Below are positions 7,105 through 14,774 of a stretch of 18,996 nucleotides of DNA, in pieces (positions within the stretch are counted from its first letter, which is position 1; every line of letters starts with the position of its first letter). Source of the stretch: CAZSAT01 sp964604675 (GTDB lineage: Bacteria > Myxococcota_A > UBA796 > CAJQPC01). A program made the position numbers and the translations under genes. Below the pieces are notes generated by a model. It had not been told where the DNA came from and made no database searches. It was given only the letters and a program-made list of their open reading frames with translations. Location: positions 1 through 18,996 of the forward strand of contig CAZSAT010000129.1 in the NCBI GenBank assembly GCA_964604675.1, read 5' to 3'.

Positions 7105-8583
7105 CTACTCTGCGTGCACCGAATAGAACGCCCAGCCGTAGGCCTCGTCGCTCCGGAGCGGCGTGAGCACGACGGGCCCTAGCTGGTGGGGCCTTACATC
7201 CTCCAACCACGGTGCGATCACAGGCGCCTGCGTCCACTCCTCGGCGAACCAGAGCACGTAGCCGACCTGCTCCTCGACCAACCACGCGCCGAAGGCTTCC
7301 CGGTCGTTGGGGCCCACGGGAACGTCGAACCAGGTCCAGAGCTCGCGGCCGTGATCGCGGCGGTCGAGCCAACATCCAGGAATGTTGTCCACCAGGAGCA
7401 CCACGTCCTCGTCGATCGTCTGCTCGATGAGCTGCGCCAGCTGGAGCTGCGGCCGGTAGAGCGTCTCGCTCACCTCGATCTGACGTTCCGTCTCTCGGAG
7501 TTGCGGCACCAGGGTGGCGGCCACGAGCGCGGCGAGCACAGCGGAGGTGGCCATGCGACCGGTGACTCGCGAGGTGCGGTCGAGCGCACCCACCACGCCC
7601 CACACACCCAACACGACGACGAAGGGCAGCACGCCGTACAACCACTTCCAGTAGAGGTTGTGCTCCGGAGCATGCTGCCCAGCGAAGCCGAGGGCGAGCC
7701 AGAACCCGAGCATCAGCACGCCCACCAGCGTCAGCGTGCGGCGTGGACCATGCCGGCGCCAAGGCGTGAACGCGAGGGCGGGAAAGAGGCCGAGCCATGG
7801 CATCCACCCGAGGTGCTGCGGCAGGGTGCGGAAGAAGAGCGCCAGCGAGATCCCCGCGCCGTCACGGGCCCACGCAAGGCCGTGGCGCTCGGCGCCCCCT
7901 GTCTCGACGTTCACCGCGATCGAGTGGCTCCAGAAGGCCCAGGTCCCGTGCACGACGCTGCAATACGCGGCCCAGCCCAGTGCCAAGAGCGCCAAGGGTG
8001 CAATCGCCGCGAGAGCCCGCCACAGGCGAGGCCCCCGGCCGAGGGCATGGACGAGCAGCACCGGGGTGACGGCGATCAGCGCATCCATCCGCGTCAGGAA
8101 CGCGACGCCGCAACAGATGGAGGCCAACACCAGCCGCTCGGAGACCAGCGCGCACGCCATGAGCACCAGAGCGGCGCCATAGACGGGCTCCCGAAGGCTC
8201 GAAGCGCTGTACAGCGCGAGCTCGGGCTGCACGAGCACGAAGGCCGCGACCAACAGCGCGATCCGCCGACCGAAGACCCGATCGGCCAGCCACGTCAGCC
8301 CCCCGACCGTGACCAGGCCTCCCACCCAGGCCACGAGCCGGGTCGCGAGCACCGCGTCGCCGACGACCGCCATCACCAGGGCACTCAGCCCGTAGTACAT
8401 GGGCAGGTGGTTCATGTCGTAGTGGACGAAGCCCGACTCCAGCACGCCACGCGTCATCGCGAGGTTGCCGTAGTCGCTCTCTTCCCACCCGTAGTAGCGA
8501 CTTCCGAGCCAGAGACGCCAAGCCCCGGCCGCGACCGTGACGATCGCGACCAGGACCCGCTGCGGGAGCTGAGTGGGCCCCAT
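7105..8583 (-). CDS. Polytopic membrane glycosyltransferase, ArnT/PMT-like (GT-C)
   Basis: This is a 492-residue hydrophobic protein with about ten predicted membrane spans. The first loop after span one carries an acidic motif, YYGWEESDYGN (30-40), in the place where GT-C enzymes of the PMT_2/GT39 and ArnT type hold catalytic acidic residues. Further spans alternate with short loops such as SLREPVYGAA (129-138) and AFLTRMDALI (161-170). A soluble C-terminal part (about 365-492) is probably outside. Such enzymes move a sugar from a lipid carrier onto protein or lipid; donor and acceptor cannot be told from sequence. The open frame extends to 8718, but the extra 45 residues are Arg-rich and overlap the PilZ gene, so ATG 8583 is chosen. 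It lies 35 bases after pilZ-type gene's stop and is probably cotranscribed with it. Confidence 0.8.
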   Translation of the reverse strand: MGPTQLPQRVLVAIVTVAAGAWRLWLGSRYYGWEESDYGNLAMTRGVLESGFVHYDMNHLPMYYGLSALVMAVVGDAVLATRLVAWVGGLVTVGGLTWLADRVFGRRIALLVAAFVLVQPELALYSASSLREPVYGAALVLMACALVSERLVLASICCGVAFLTRMDALIAVTPVLLVHALGRGPRLWRALAAIAPLALLALGWAAYCSVVHGTWAFWSHSIAVNVETGGAERHGLAWARDGAGISLALFFRTLPQHLGWMPWLGLFPALAFTPWRRHGPRRTLTLVGVLMLGFWLALGFAGQHAPEHNLYWKWLYGVLPFVVVLGVWGVVGALDRTSRVTGRMATSAVLAALVAATLVPQLRETERQIEVSETLYRPQLQLAQLIEQTIDEDVVLLVDNIPGCWLDRRDHGRELWTWFDVPVGPNDREAFGAWLVEEQVGYVLWFAEEWTQAPVIAPWLEDVRPHQLGPVVLTPLRSDEAYGWAFYSVHAE

Positions 8584-8618
8584 CCCGCGCACGATAGCGC
8601 GAACGGGACCGGCGGGGG

Positions 8619-9068
8619 CTACACGTCGTAGAAGAGCGGGTCCCGGTCGGCACTCGAGACCATGCGGTCGAGCACCTCGGCCTGCTCCGGCGTCACGTCG
8701 ATGAACTGGACACCGCACCCGCTGGGCTGGCCGTTCTCGTCGCTGCGAATCCAGGCGACACGGCCACGGAAGCGTCGAGACTCGGTGTCGCCGACGGCGA
8801 TGTCGACGTCGAGCTCGCTCCCCACCTCCGGCGGGCAGAGGCTGACGATGAACACGCCACCTTCCGAGACGTTCTCGGTGAAGCCCGTGAAGAAGTTGGT
8901 CTCCGAGTGCACGCTCACCGACGCTTGCATGGCAACGCGCGGCGCGGTCCGCTGCTCGGCGAGCATCTGCTCACGAAGCTTCCGCTCCTCCTCGGCGGCA
9001 TGCCGCATCTCGGCGGCCTCCGAGTCGTTCGGACGGACAAAGTGCTTGAAGAAGTCGAGTGCTCCCAT
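8619..9068 (-). CDS. PilZ domain protein (predicted c-di-GMP receptor)
   Basis: This is a 149-residue soluble protein. After a charged helical N-terminus (15-38) comes a PilZ domain (about 39-145) with both ligand motifs intact: R40-TAP-R44 (RxxxR) and N66-V-S68-E-G-G71 (D/NxSxxG). It should therefore bind cyclic di-GMP. The arrangement resembles the small PilZ proteins that are numerous in myxobacteria. The start is ATG 9068 with a good GGGAGGAAG ribosome site just upstream. It is the first gene of a probable two-gene unit with the downstream membrane glycosyltransferase, which suggests that the second messenger may tune glycan or surface modification. That link is inference from proximity only. 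Confidence 0.9.
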   Translation of the reverse strand: MGALDFFKHFVRPNDSEAAEMRHAAEEERKLREQMLAEQRTAPRVAMQASVSVHSETNFFTGFTENVSEGGVFIVSLCPPEVGSELDVDIAVGDTESRRFRGRVAWIRSDENGQPSGCGVQFIDVTPEQAEVLDRMVSSADRDPLFYDV

Positions 9069-9155
9069 GGCTTCCTCCCAGAAGGTGTCGTTCCTCCTTG
9101 AGATCGGACCCGATGCCCGAATGCGTTAGGGCCGGCGCTCGGAGCGATCACTTCT
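9069..9155. promoter_or_regulatory. Divergent intergenic region, probable promoters
   Basis: This 87-base gap separates the start of the PilZ gene (-) from the alpha/beta hydrolase (+), so promoters for both directions should lie here. A TTGAGA (9098-9103) could be a -35 box for the + strand, but no convincing -10 follows at normal spacing (ATGCGT at 9121-9126). No operator or terminator is evident. Function is inferred from the divergent layout. Confidence 0.35.
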
Positions 9156-10040
9156 TTGGGCACCACACGCATCGACACGGGCTTCGTCCAGAGCGGCGAG
9201 GAGCGGTTGTTCTGGCGCGCCGTCGGCGACGGTCCGGTGCTGGCTTGCTGCAACGGTGTCGGCGTCAGCACCTTCTTCTGGAAGTATGTCGTCGAGCATT
9301 TCTCGGAGCACGGCCGGGTCGTGGTCTGGGACTATGTGGGCCACGGTCGGAGTGACCGGCCCGTCGATCCGCTGACCGCCGATCTCAGCGTGGGCCGGTG
9401 CGCCGCCGACCTGGATCGCGTGCTCGACGCCGCCGGCGCCGAGGACGCCGTGCTCCTGGGTCACTCGATGGGTTGCCAGGTGATCCTCGAGTACGCGCTC
9501 CAACAGCCGGACCGTGTCCGTGGGCTGGTCCCCATCCTCGGCAGCGCCGGCCGGGTGCTCGACACCTTCTACAACCAGCCGCGCAGCTACGACGTCATCC
9601 ACACGCTGTTCCGCGTGGCCCGGCGCCTCGGTCCGATCTTCAACGTGGCAGCGGCGCCCTTGTTCGACAACAGCGCGGTCTGGTCCATCGCGCGTCACGG
9701 GAAGCTGGTCGATCCCTACTACACCAAGCCCGAGGACCTGCTGCCCTACACACAGCACCTCGCCCGGCTCGACTTCCGGCTGTTCCTGGGCATGGTGTTG
9801 CAGTGCCACGCGCACGACGCCTTCCCGCACCTGGCCGACATCGCGGCGCCCGCCCTCGTGATCGCAGCGGAACGCGACTACTTCACCCCACTGCACGTCT
9901 CCAGGCGCATGGTGGCGTCGCTCGTCGACGCCGAGATGATGGTGCTGGCCGACGGCACCCACGCGGCCTTGATCGAGCAGCCGGCCACCCTGAACCACCG
10001 CGTCGAACGCTTCCTGCGGGAGAAGGTGAACCGAGCCTGA
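9156..10040 (+). CDS. Alpha/beta hydrolase
   Basis: This 294-residue protein has the alpha/beta-hydrolase fold. The nucleophile elbow GHSMG puts Ser104 at its centre. Asp241 (AERDYFTP) and His269 (DGTHAAL) complete a probable catalytic triad. VWDYVGHGRSD (57-67) is the usual strand and loop before the nucleophile, and the oxyanion region is CNGVGVSTFFW (32-42). A helical cap lies at about 130-205. There is no signal peptide. Substrate is not predictable; esterase, lactonase, dehalogenase and meta-cleavage hydrolase relatives all share this pattern. The start is TTG at 9156 with a possible GGAG ribosome site at 9141-9144, and no nearby ATG fits. The gene stands alone on the + strand and ends 12 bases from the oppositely read SRPBCC gene. 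No terminator hairpin is seen between them. Confidence 0.85.
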   Translation: MGTTRIDTGFVQSGEERLFWRAVGDGPVLACCNGVGVSTFFWKYVVEHFSEHGRVVVWDYVGHGRSDRPVDPLTADLSVGRCAADLDRVLDAAGAEDAVLLGHSMGCQVILEYALQQPDRVRGLVPILGSAGRVLDTFYNQPRSYDVIHTLFRVARRLGPIFNVAAAPLFDNSAVWSIARHGKLVDPYYTKPEDLLPYTQHLARLDFRLFLGMVLQCHAHDAFPHLADIAAPALVIAAERDYFTPLHVSRRMVASLVDAEMMVLADGTHAALIEQPATLNHRVERFLREKVNRA

Positions 10041-10052
10041 TCCGCGTCCGGG

Positions 10053-10487
10053 TCAGTGCACGCGCCCTGACAGGGCTTCCGCACGGTCCCGAAAGGCCGC
10101 CAGGAGCGCAGGAAGGCTTCGACCGACCAGGCTCGACAGCACGCTTCCAGGCACGAACATGCCGGTCTTGAGATCGACCTCGTAGGTCGCGCGTGTGCCG
10201 GCCTCGGTGGCTTCGAGGGTCCAGCAGCCGTCGTTGCTGTGGAAGATGCCCTCGACCAGGGACCACGAGAGCATCGAGTCACCCTGCCGCTGGAGCCGCA
10301 AGGTGTACCGCAGGGTGCGGATCACGTCGATCTCGAAGGCCACCTCCCAGGCATCGGGCTCTCGACGAACGATGCGCGTGGCCACGATGTCGTCCAGGAA
10401 GTCCGGGTAGTGTTCGAAGTCGACCAGCACCTGCATCAGCGCCGCGGGCGGCACGGCCACGTCGATGGTCAGCTTCGCGGACGGCAT
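10053..10487 (-). CDS. SRPBCC/START-like (COQ10, RatA-type) protein
   Basis: This 144-residue protein looks like a single START/SRPBCC domain of the polyketide-cyclase/COQ10 group. It opens with a beta strand and a helix carrying the typical VLVDFEHYPDFLDDI (20-34), followed by long antiparallel strands (40-110, for example TRATYEVDLKTGMFVPG at 97-113) and a C-terminal helix (118-140). Such domains bind a hydrophobic ligand in a closed pocket; relatives include ubiquinone-binding COQ10 and the ribosome-associated RatA. Ligand and role cannot be assigned here. Its ATG overlaps the stop of the recG-like gene by one base, and a GGAGGCG sequence lies 11 bases upstream. It ends the long - strand gene run and converges on the hydrolase gene. 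Confidence 0.82.
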   Translation of the reverse strand: MPSAKLTIDVAVPPAALMQVLVDFEHYPDFLDDIVATRIVRREPDAWEVAFEIDVIRTLRYTLRLQRQGDSMLSWSLVEGIFHSNDGCWTLEATEAGTRATYEVDLKTGMFVPGSVLSSLVGRSLPALLAAFRDRAEALSGRVH

Positions 10488-13006
10488 CAGCTGCGGCGCC
10501 TCCGGCGACGCTTGCGACGCCCGCCTCGGCCCTCGCTGCGCGGGGGGCCCAGGTCGTCCAACGGACGACCGTCGACCATGGCGGACAGCTCGCGGTGAGC
10601 CTGCTGGCGTAGTTGCGGGTCGCGCTTTCGGATGGCGAAGGCCGTGCGCCGGGCCTGGAGCAGCAGGGACCGCTCGCGGACTGGATCAGCAAACGCGAAG
10701 ACCGGAAGATCCGAGAGGCGCTCTCCCAACAGGGCCTCGTCACCGCGCGCCAGCCGGTCGCGCTCGGCGATGGCGAAGCCGTCCTGTTCGGACGCCACGG
10801 TGTCGATGTGACCCTGGCCTGCCGCGTCCGGATCGCCAGATACGACCATCGCGCAGACTCCCGCCGAGCGGCCCAGCGCCACATGGCCTCGCAGGCGATG
10901 GAGGCGGGTGAGGTCGAAGCGGTCGGCCTGCTCCACCAGCATGGCGGTCGCGTTGGCGACCTCTGGCGCATCCTCGATGACCGTCGTGGCCAGCAGGACG
11001 TCGATGCGTCGGTGCTGGAAGTCGTCGAAGACACGCACGCGCTCTTCGCGCGACATGGAGCCGTGGTACACCGCCACGCGCGCGCCCGAGAACGCTTCCT
11101 TGGAGAGCGCCGCAGCGAGCTGTCGCGCACCTGCGAGGTCCACGATCTCGCGGTCGTTCAGGTAGGGAAACACGACGTACGCCTGGCGGCCCGCGTCGAG
11201 GTGGGCGCGGAGCCGGCCATAGGCCTCGTCACGGACCTCCGCGCCGCCCACCAGGGTCTCGACCTGCTGGCAGCTCGGCGTGTCGATGACGCTGAGCTCG
11301 TAGTCCGAGTAGAGCGTGAAGACCAGGCTCGTTGGAATCGGCACCGCCGTGGTCACCAGCAGGTCGGGGTGCACCCCCTTCTGGACCAGCTGCTCGCGAT
11401 CGACGATGCCGAAGCTGCCGCGTTCCTCGACGATGACCAGCCCGAGCTTTCGGAACTCGGGAAGGCCCTGATCCAGGAGCTCGTGCGTCGCGACCACGAG
11501 CTGCGTGGTGCCCCGCTTGATGGCGTCGGCATGGCCGCTCGTGAGCTCACCCTCCAACAGCCGTGGCACCAGCCCCGCCGCGCGCAGGATCGGCTCTGCG
11601 AACAGGAACCGGTGCTCAGCCGCGAGGCGGTCGGGCGCCAGGTAGAGCACCTGCCCCTTCGCCTGCGCCACCATCACGGCGCTCATCAGCGCCACCACGG
11701 ACTTTCCGCTTCCCACGTCGCCCTGCAGCAGCCGCGTCATGGCGAGGCTCCGGCTCAGATCACGCCGGATCTCGGAGAAGCACAGCTCCTGGGCGTCGTC
11801 GAGCTCCAGACCGTGCTGGGCCTGGAGCTGGCTGACCAGGTCGTGGCCCACGGCATGAGCGAGCCCGCGAAGCCTGGCAGGCTGGGACGCCGAGAGCTTC
11901 AGCTGGTGCACGACCAGCTCTTCGAAGGCGAAGCGCCGCCGGACCGCATGGACGCCCTTGGCGGGCACGTGCAGATCCATGAGAGCGGTTGCGAGCCCTG
12001 GGACGCGGCCCTGCTTGAGTGCGAGTCCGGGCAGCGGATCGGTGAGTGTCCCCTCGAGGGGTGTGAGCGCGCCGCGAAGCAGCCTGTGCAGCTGCTCGTC
12101 GTCAACGCCGTCGATGCCGTAGCGGGGCACACGAACGAGGCCGCGACCGTCGACGCGCCATCGCATCGGAGCGTGCAGGACCGGTCCGTCCTCCAGCTCC
12201 ACGAGCCCCACCACGACCAGCGCGTCGCCGGCCGCAACCCTCACCAGGTCTTCGGGGAGCGCGTCGGCCCAGGACAGGTTCACCGGCCGCCCCTGGCACT
12301 CCAGCAGCACCTCGACGCTGCGGCCGGAGGGTGCGAGGCGTGTGTAGCGAGCGCGAACGGTGCCCTGGAGCGCGACGCGGGCGCCGTCCTCGAGTGGCTC
12401 GTCCTCGCCCGTCAGAGCGAGCTCGTCGTAGGCGATGGGCGCGCGGAGCAGGAGCTGAGCGATCGTCTGGACGCCCACCGCCGCGAGCGCTTCGACCACC
12501 GGGGGAGTGGCCCCAGCGAGCTCCGCGACCCCACGGCCGGTTCCCTGGGGGTGGTGCAGCGGGAGCCGGCGGGCGCGCTGTGGGCGCGGGGCACCTTGAT
12601 CCTTCGGGGGCGGTGCAGCCTCGTCGGGCATCGACAGCAGCCGAGCTCGAGGGGGGATGTCCAGTGGCGGCGGTCCACTCTCGAAGCTCTCCAGCAGCGC
12701 GACGGCCTCCTGGAGGGGCTCGAGGCGGTCGGCCCAGCGGCGAGCGTCGATCCCGGCGAGTCGGTTGCTGGCCTCCTCCAGCGGTTCGCGCACCGCGGTC
12801 GGGAGATCACGCTCCAGAGCACGGAGCACGAGCGGGCGGCAGGTGGCCTCCACGTGCCGGTGACGCCACACGTGGTAGCCGTCTTCACGCAAGACGTAGC
12901 GCAAGGTGCGCAGCACCCGGGTGACCATGCGCGCAACGGCATCGGAGCTCTTGGAATCGAGCCACGCGCCGACCGGTGCGCTGGTGGTCTGCGGCACCTC
13001 GGTCAT
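10487..13006 (-). CDS. RecG-like protein with degenerate helicase motifs
   Basis: This 839-residue protein has the RecG layout: an N-terminal helical extension (1-110), an OB-fold wedge (about 205-285), AFEELVVHQL (360-369) and two RecA-like lobes (about 400-800). Walker A is intact (GDVGSGKS, 429-436). Other ATPase motifs are altered: the DEQH box is EERG (527-530), TATPIPR is TAVPIPT (553-559), motif V VIEVGVDVP is VIEDAPEVA (676-684), and QLRGRVGRG is RLRGHVALG (704-712). The RecG signature after motif VI is also changed (RLARGDEALLGERLSDLP, 751-768). The tail ends in a run of Arg (RRKRRRRRRS). True RecG reverses stalled forks using ATP; this one probably cannot hydrolyse it efficiently. 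Nucleotides at each motif were re-read and show in-frame codons, not a frameshift. ATG 13006 overlaps the greA stop (ATGA). The frame stays open upstream to 14026 only by GC bias. Confidence 0.85.
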   Translation of the reverse strand: MTEVPQTTSAPVGAWLDSKSSDAVARMVTRVLRTLRYVLREDGYHVWRHRHVEATCRPLVLRALERDLPTAVREPLEEASNRLAGIDARRWADRLEPLQEAVALLESFESGPPPLDIPPRARLLSMPDEAAPPPKDQGAPRPQRARRLPLHHPQGTGRGVAELAGATPPVVEALAAVGVQTIAQLLLRAPIAYDELALTGEDEPLEDGARVALQGTVRARYTRLAPSGRSVEVLLECQGRPVNLSWADALPEDLVRVAAGDALVVVGLVELEDGPVLHAPMRWRVDGRGLVRVPRYGIDGVDDEQLHRLLRGALTPLEGTLTDPLPGLALKQGRVPGLATALMDLHVPAKGVHAVRRRFAFEELVVHQLKLSASQPARLRGLAHAVGHDLVSQLQAQHGLELDDAQELCFSEIRRDLSRSLAMTRLLQGDVGSGKSVVALMSAVMVAQAKGQVLYLAPDRLAAEHRFLFAEPILRAAGLVPRLLEGELTSGHADAIKRGTTQLVVATHELLDQGLPEFRKLGLVIVEERGSFGIVDREQLVQKGVHPDLLVTTAVPIPTSLVFTLYSDYELSVIDTPSCQQVETLVGGAEVRDEAYGRLRAHLDAGRQAYVVFPYLNDREIVDLAGARQLAAALSKEAFSGARVAVYHGSMSREERVRVFDDFQHRRIDVLLATTVIEDAPEVANATAMLVEQADRFDLTRLHRLRGHVALGRSAGVCAMVVSGDPDAAGQGHIDTVASEQDGFAIAERDRLARGDEALLGERLSDLPVFAFADPVRERSLLLQARRTAFAIRKRDPQLRQQAHRELSAMVDGRPLDDLGPPRSEGRGGRRKRRRRRRS

Positions 13007-13476
13007 GCGTACACGACGTCCAGGATCTCGAAGGTCCGCCGACCCTTGGGAGTCACCACGGTGACCTCGTCCCCGATCGACTGCCCCAGCAGAGCCCGCG
13101 CGATGGGCGACTCCCAGAAGATCCGACCCTGCTTCGCGTCGGCCTCCAGGCGACCGACGATGCGGTAGCTGAGCTCTTCGTCGGTCTCGACGTCGAGCAG
13201 CTCGACGCGCGTGCCGAACACCACACGGTCGCTCGGCTCGAGCTGGGTGACGTCCACGACCTCGGCCGTGCCGACGAGGGCCTCCAGGTCGTTGATCTTC
13301 GCTTCGATCATGCCCTGCTTGTCCTTCGCGTAGTCGTACTCCGCGTTCTCGGACAAGTCGCCCTGGGCCCGCGCCTCCTCGATCTCCTGGACCACCTGGG
13401 GACGGAGCACGGACTTGTGATGCTTCAGGTCTGCGACGGCCTTTTCGTAGCCAGCCGGTGTCATCAGGGAGCGCAA
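13003..13476 (-). CDS. greA: Transcription elongation factor GreA
   Basis: This 157-residue protein matches GreA, which rescues backtracked RNA polymerase by stimulating transcript cleavage. The N-terminal coiled coil (about 6-75) carries the tip motif GDLSENAEY (39-47), with acidic Asp40 and Glu43 in place. The C-terminal FKBP-like domain (80-157) has VFGTRVELLD (86-95), YRIVGRLEAD (103-112), SPIARALLGQ (122-131) and a closing EILDVVYA. TTG 13476 is taken as the start: it gives an N-terminus like E. coli GreA (a few residues before Met-Thr), and a GAGG lies 6 bases upstream. ATG 13464 is an alternative. A 44-base gap with a perfect palindrome separates it from pyrC'. Its stop overlaps the start of the recG-like gene by 4 bases. 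Confidence 0.93.
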   Translation of the reverse strand: MRSLMTPAGYEKAVADLKHHKSVLRPQVVQEIEEARAQGDLSENAEYDYAKDKQGMIEAKINDLEALVGTAEVVDVTQLEPSDRVVFGTRVELLDVETDEELSYRIVGRLEADAKQGRIFWESPIARALLGQSIGDEVTVVTPKGRRTFEILDVVYA

Positions 13477-13484
13477 CTTCGCCT

Positions 13485-13496
13485 CGTTCCGGAACG
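13485..13496. repeat. Perfect 12-bp palindrome upstream of greA
   Basis: CGTTCCGGAACG reads the same on both strands and lies 8 bases before the greA start, inside the 44-base gap after pyrC'. It could be an operator, or could simply arise by chance in GC-rich DNA. The flanking bases do not extend the symmetry, and no second copy was noticed elsewhere in the window. Confidence 0.3.
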
Positions 13497-13520
13497 TCTT
13501 GAATCCGGATGCTTATCACG

Positions 13521-14774
13521 TCACAGGGCCCCGTGAACCACCTCGCCCCTGTGCAGCGTGGCGCGCACGACGACCGGCAGGCTTCGGCCCCAGAGAGGCG
13601 TGTTCGAGGAGCGACTGGCGAGCGGTACCTCGCCGACGGTCCACTCCGCCTCCGGGTCCAGCACCGCGAGATCGGCGGAGCAGCCAGGGGCGAGCCCATG
13701 CTCGCGTCGAAGCACCTGGGCACCGCCCGTGAGCGCCCTGACGGCGGTCTCGAGACGCCCCGTTCCAGCCACCAGGGCCGACAGCGCCGTCTCCAGTCCG
13801 ATGGCACCCGGCTCGGCGAGCTCGAACTCCAGCTCCTTCTCCACCCGCGACAGGGGCTCGTGCCAGCTCGCCGCGGCGCAGAGCGAGCCGTCCTCCAGCG
13901 CTGCGACGAGCGCCGCGCGGTCCGACGCGCTGCGCAGGGGCGGCACCAGGCGCGTCGCGGAATCGTAGACCGTGTCACACACCGCCTGGTCCGTGAGCAG
14001 GGTGTGCAGCGCGATCGTGGAGGCACTCACGGGGGCGCCTTGCGCGCGAACGTGGCGCAGCATGGCGACACCCCGCGCCGTGGTGACCCCGGTGACGTGA
14101 ACGCTGCAGCCCGTGTCGTTGGCCAACGCGCCCAGCCGCGCGATGGCCAGCTCCTCCCCAGCCACGGGTATGCCGCGCAGACCGATGCGCGTGGCGACCT
14201 CGCCATCGTGCATCACGCCGGCCGCCTCGAGCGTGGGGTCGCCGCCGCGGACGAGCACGGGTCGCCCGAGCGGCCTCAGGTAGAGCAGCGCGTGCCGGAG
14301 CACCAGCGCGTCGTCGTGCACACGGCCGCCGTCCGAGAACGCGCACGCCCCGGCCTCGGCCATCCGCCCCACCTCAGCGAGGTCTCGGCCCGCGAGCCCC
14401 ACGGTGATGGCGCCCGCCACCGCGAGCTCCACGGGAAGCCCCGTGCTGCGCTCCAGCAGCTCGCGCACGCGGCTGGGGTCGTCGGTCACGGGGTCGACGG
14501 CCGGGTTCAGGAGCACGGTGGTGAAGCCGCCAGCGGCAGCGGCCGCTGCTCCCGCCTCCAGGCCCTCCAGCCAGGTCCGCCCGGGGTCGCGGAGGTTCGC
14601 GCTGAGGTCGAAGAAACCGGGCGTGACCACGTGTCCGCTCAGATCGACGCGCTGTGCGTCGACCGGTCCCGGGTCGATGGCGGCCACGCGACCGTGCTCG
14701 ATCAGCAGGTCCCCCACCCGGTCCACGCCCCCGATGGGGTCGAGCAGGCGAGCGCCCTCAAGCAGCCGCTTCAT
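13521..14774 (-). CDS. Dihydroorotase-like protein without metal ligands (PyrC'/PyrX type)
   Basis: This 417-residue protein follows the dihydroorotase fold, with composite beta domain (1-50 and 360-417) and barrel (51-350). It keeps family landmarks such as VPPLRSASDR (277-286) and the stretch EKELEFELAEPGAIGLETAL (312-331). The active site is gone: the HxH of the metal centre is SAN (58-60), HCED is RGGD (176-179), HLS is GVT (229-231), and the TDHAPH stretch is ASWHEP (302-307). It is therefore almost surely inactive, like the PyrC' subunits known in Pseudomonas, which are needed to assemble aspartate transcarbamoylase. That role fits its position: it overlaps pyrB by 17 bases. ATG 14774 with GGGTGAG just upstream is preferred over GTG 14783. 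A working dihydroorotase should be encoded elsewhere in this genome. Confidence 0.88.
   Translation of the reverse strand: MKRLLEGARLLDPIGGVDRVGDLLIEHGRVAAIDPGPVDAQRVDLSGHVVTPGFFDLSANLRDPGRTWLEGLEAGAAAAAAGGFTTVLLNPAVDPVTDDPSRVRELLERSTGLPVELAVAGAITVGLAGRDLAEVGRMAEAGACAFSDGGRVHDDALVLRHALLYLRPLGRPVLVRGGDPTLEAAGVMHDGEVATRIGLRGIPVAGEELAIARLGALANDTGCSVHVTGVTTARGVAMLRHVRAQGAPVSASTIALHTLLTDQAVCDTVYDSATRLVPPLRSASDRAALVAALEDGSLCAAASWHEPLSRVEKELEFELAEPGAIGLETALSALVAGTGRLETAVRALTGGAQVLRREHGLAPGCSADLAVLDPEAEWTVGEVPLASRSSNTPLWGRSLPVVVRATLHRGEVVHGAL

Noticed and set aside
7186..8631. Open frame of 481 codons on the + strand
   Set aside because: It lies opposite the glycosyltransferase, is rich in His, Gln and Glu, and lacks membrane spans or domains.
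10870..11430. A frameshift or sequencing error as the cause of the altered RecG motifs
   Set aside because: Codons at motifs II, III and VI were re-read on the - strand. Flanking residues stay in register with RecG on both sides of each change, so the changes are substitutions.
10613..13168. A long open frame (851 codons) on the + strand
   Set aside because: It mirrors the recG-like gene, has His/Gln/Asp-rich composition typical of antisense frames, and shows no recognisable family.
13007..14026. Upstream extension of the recG-like frame
   Set aside because: The extra 340 codons run through greA and pyrC' in another frame and are Arg-rich. The ATGA overlap with greA marks the real start.
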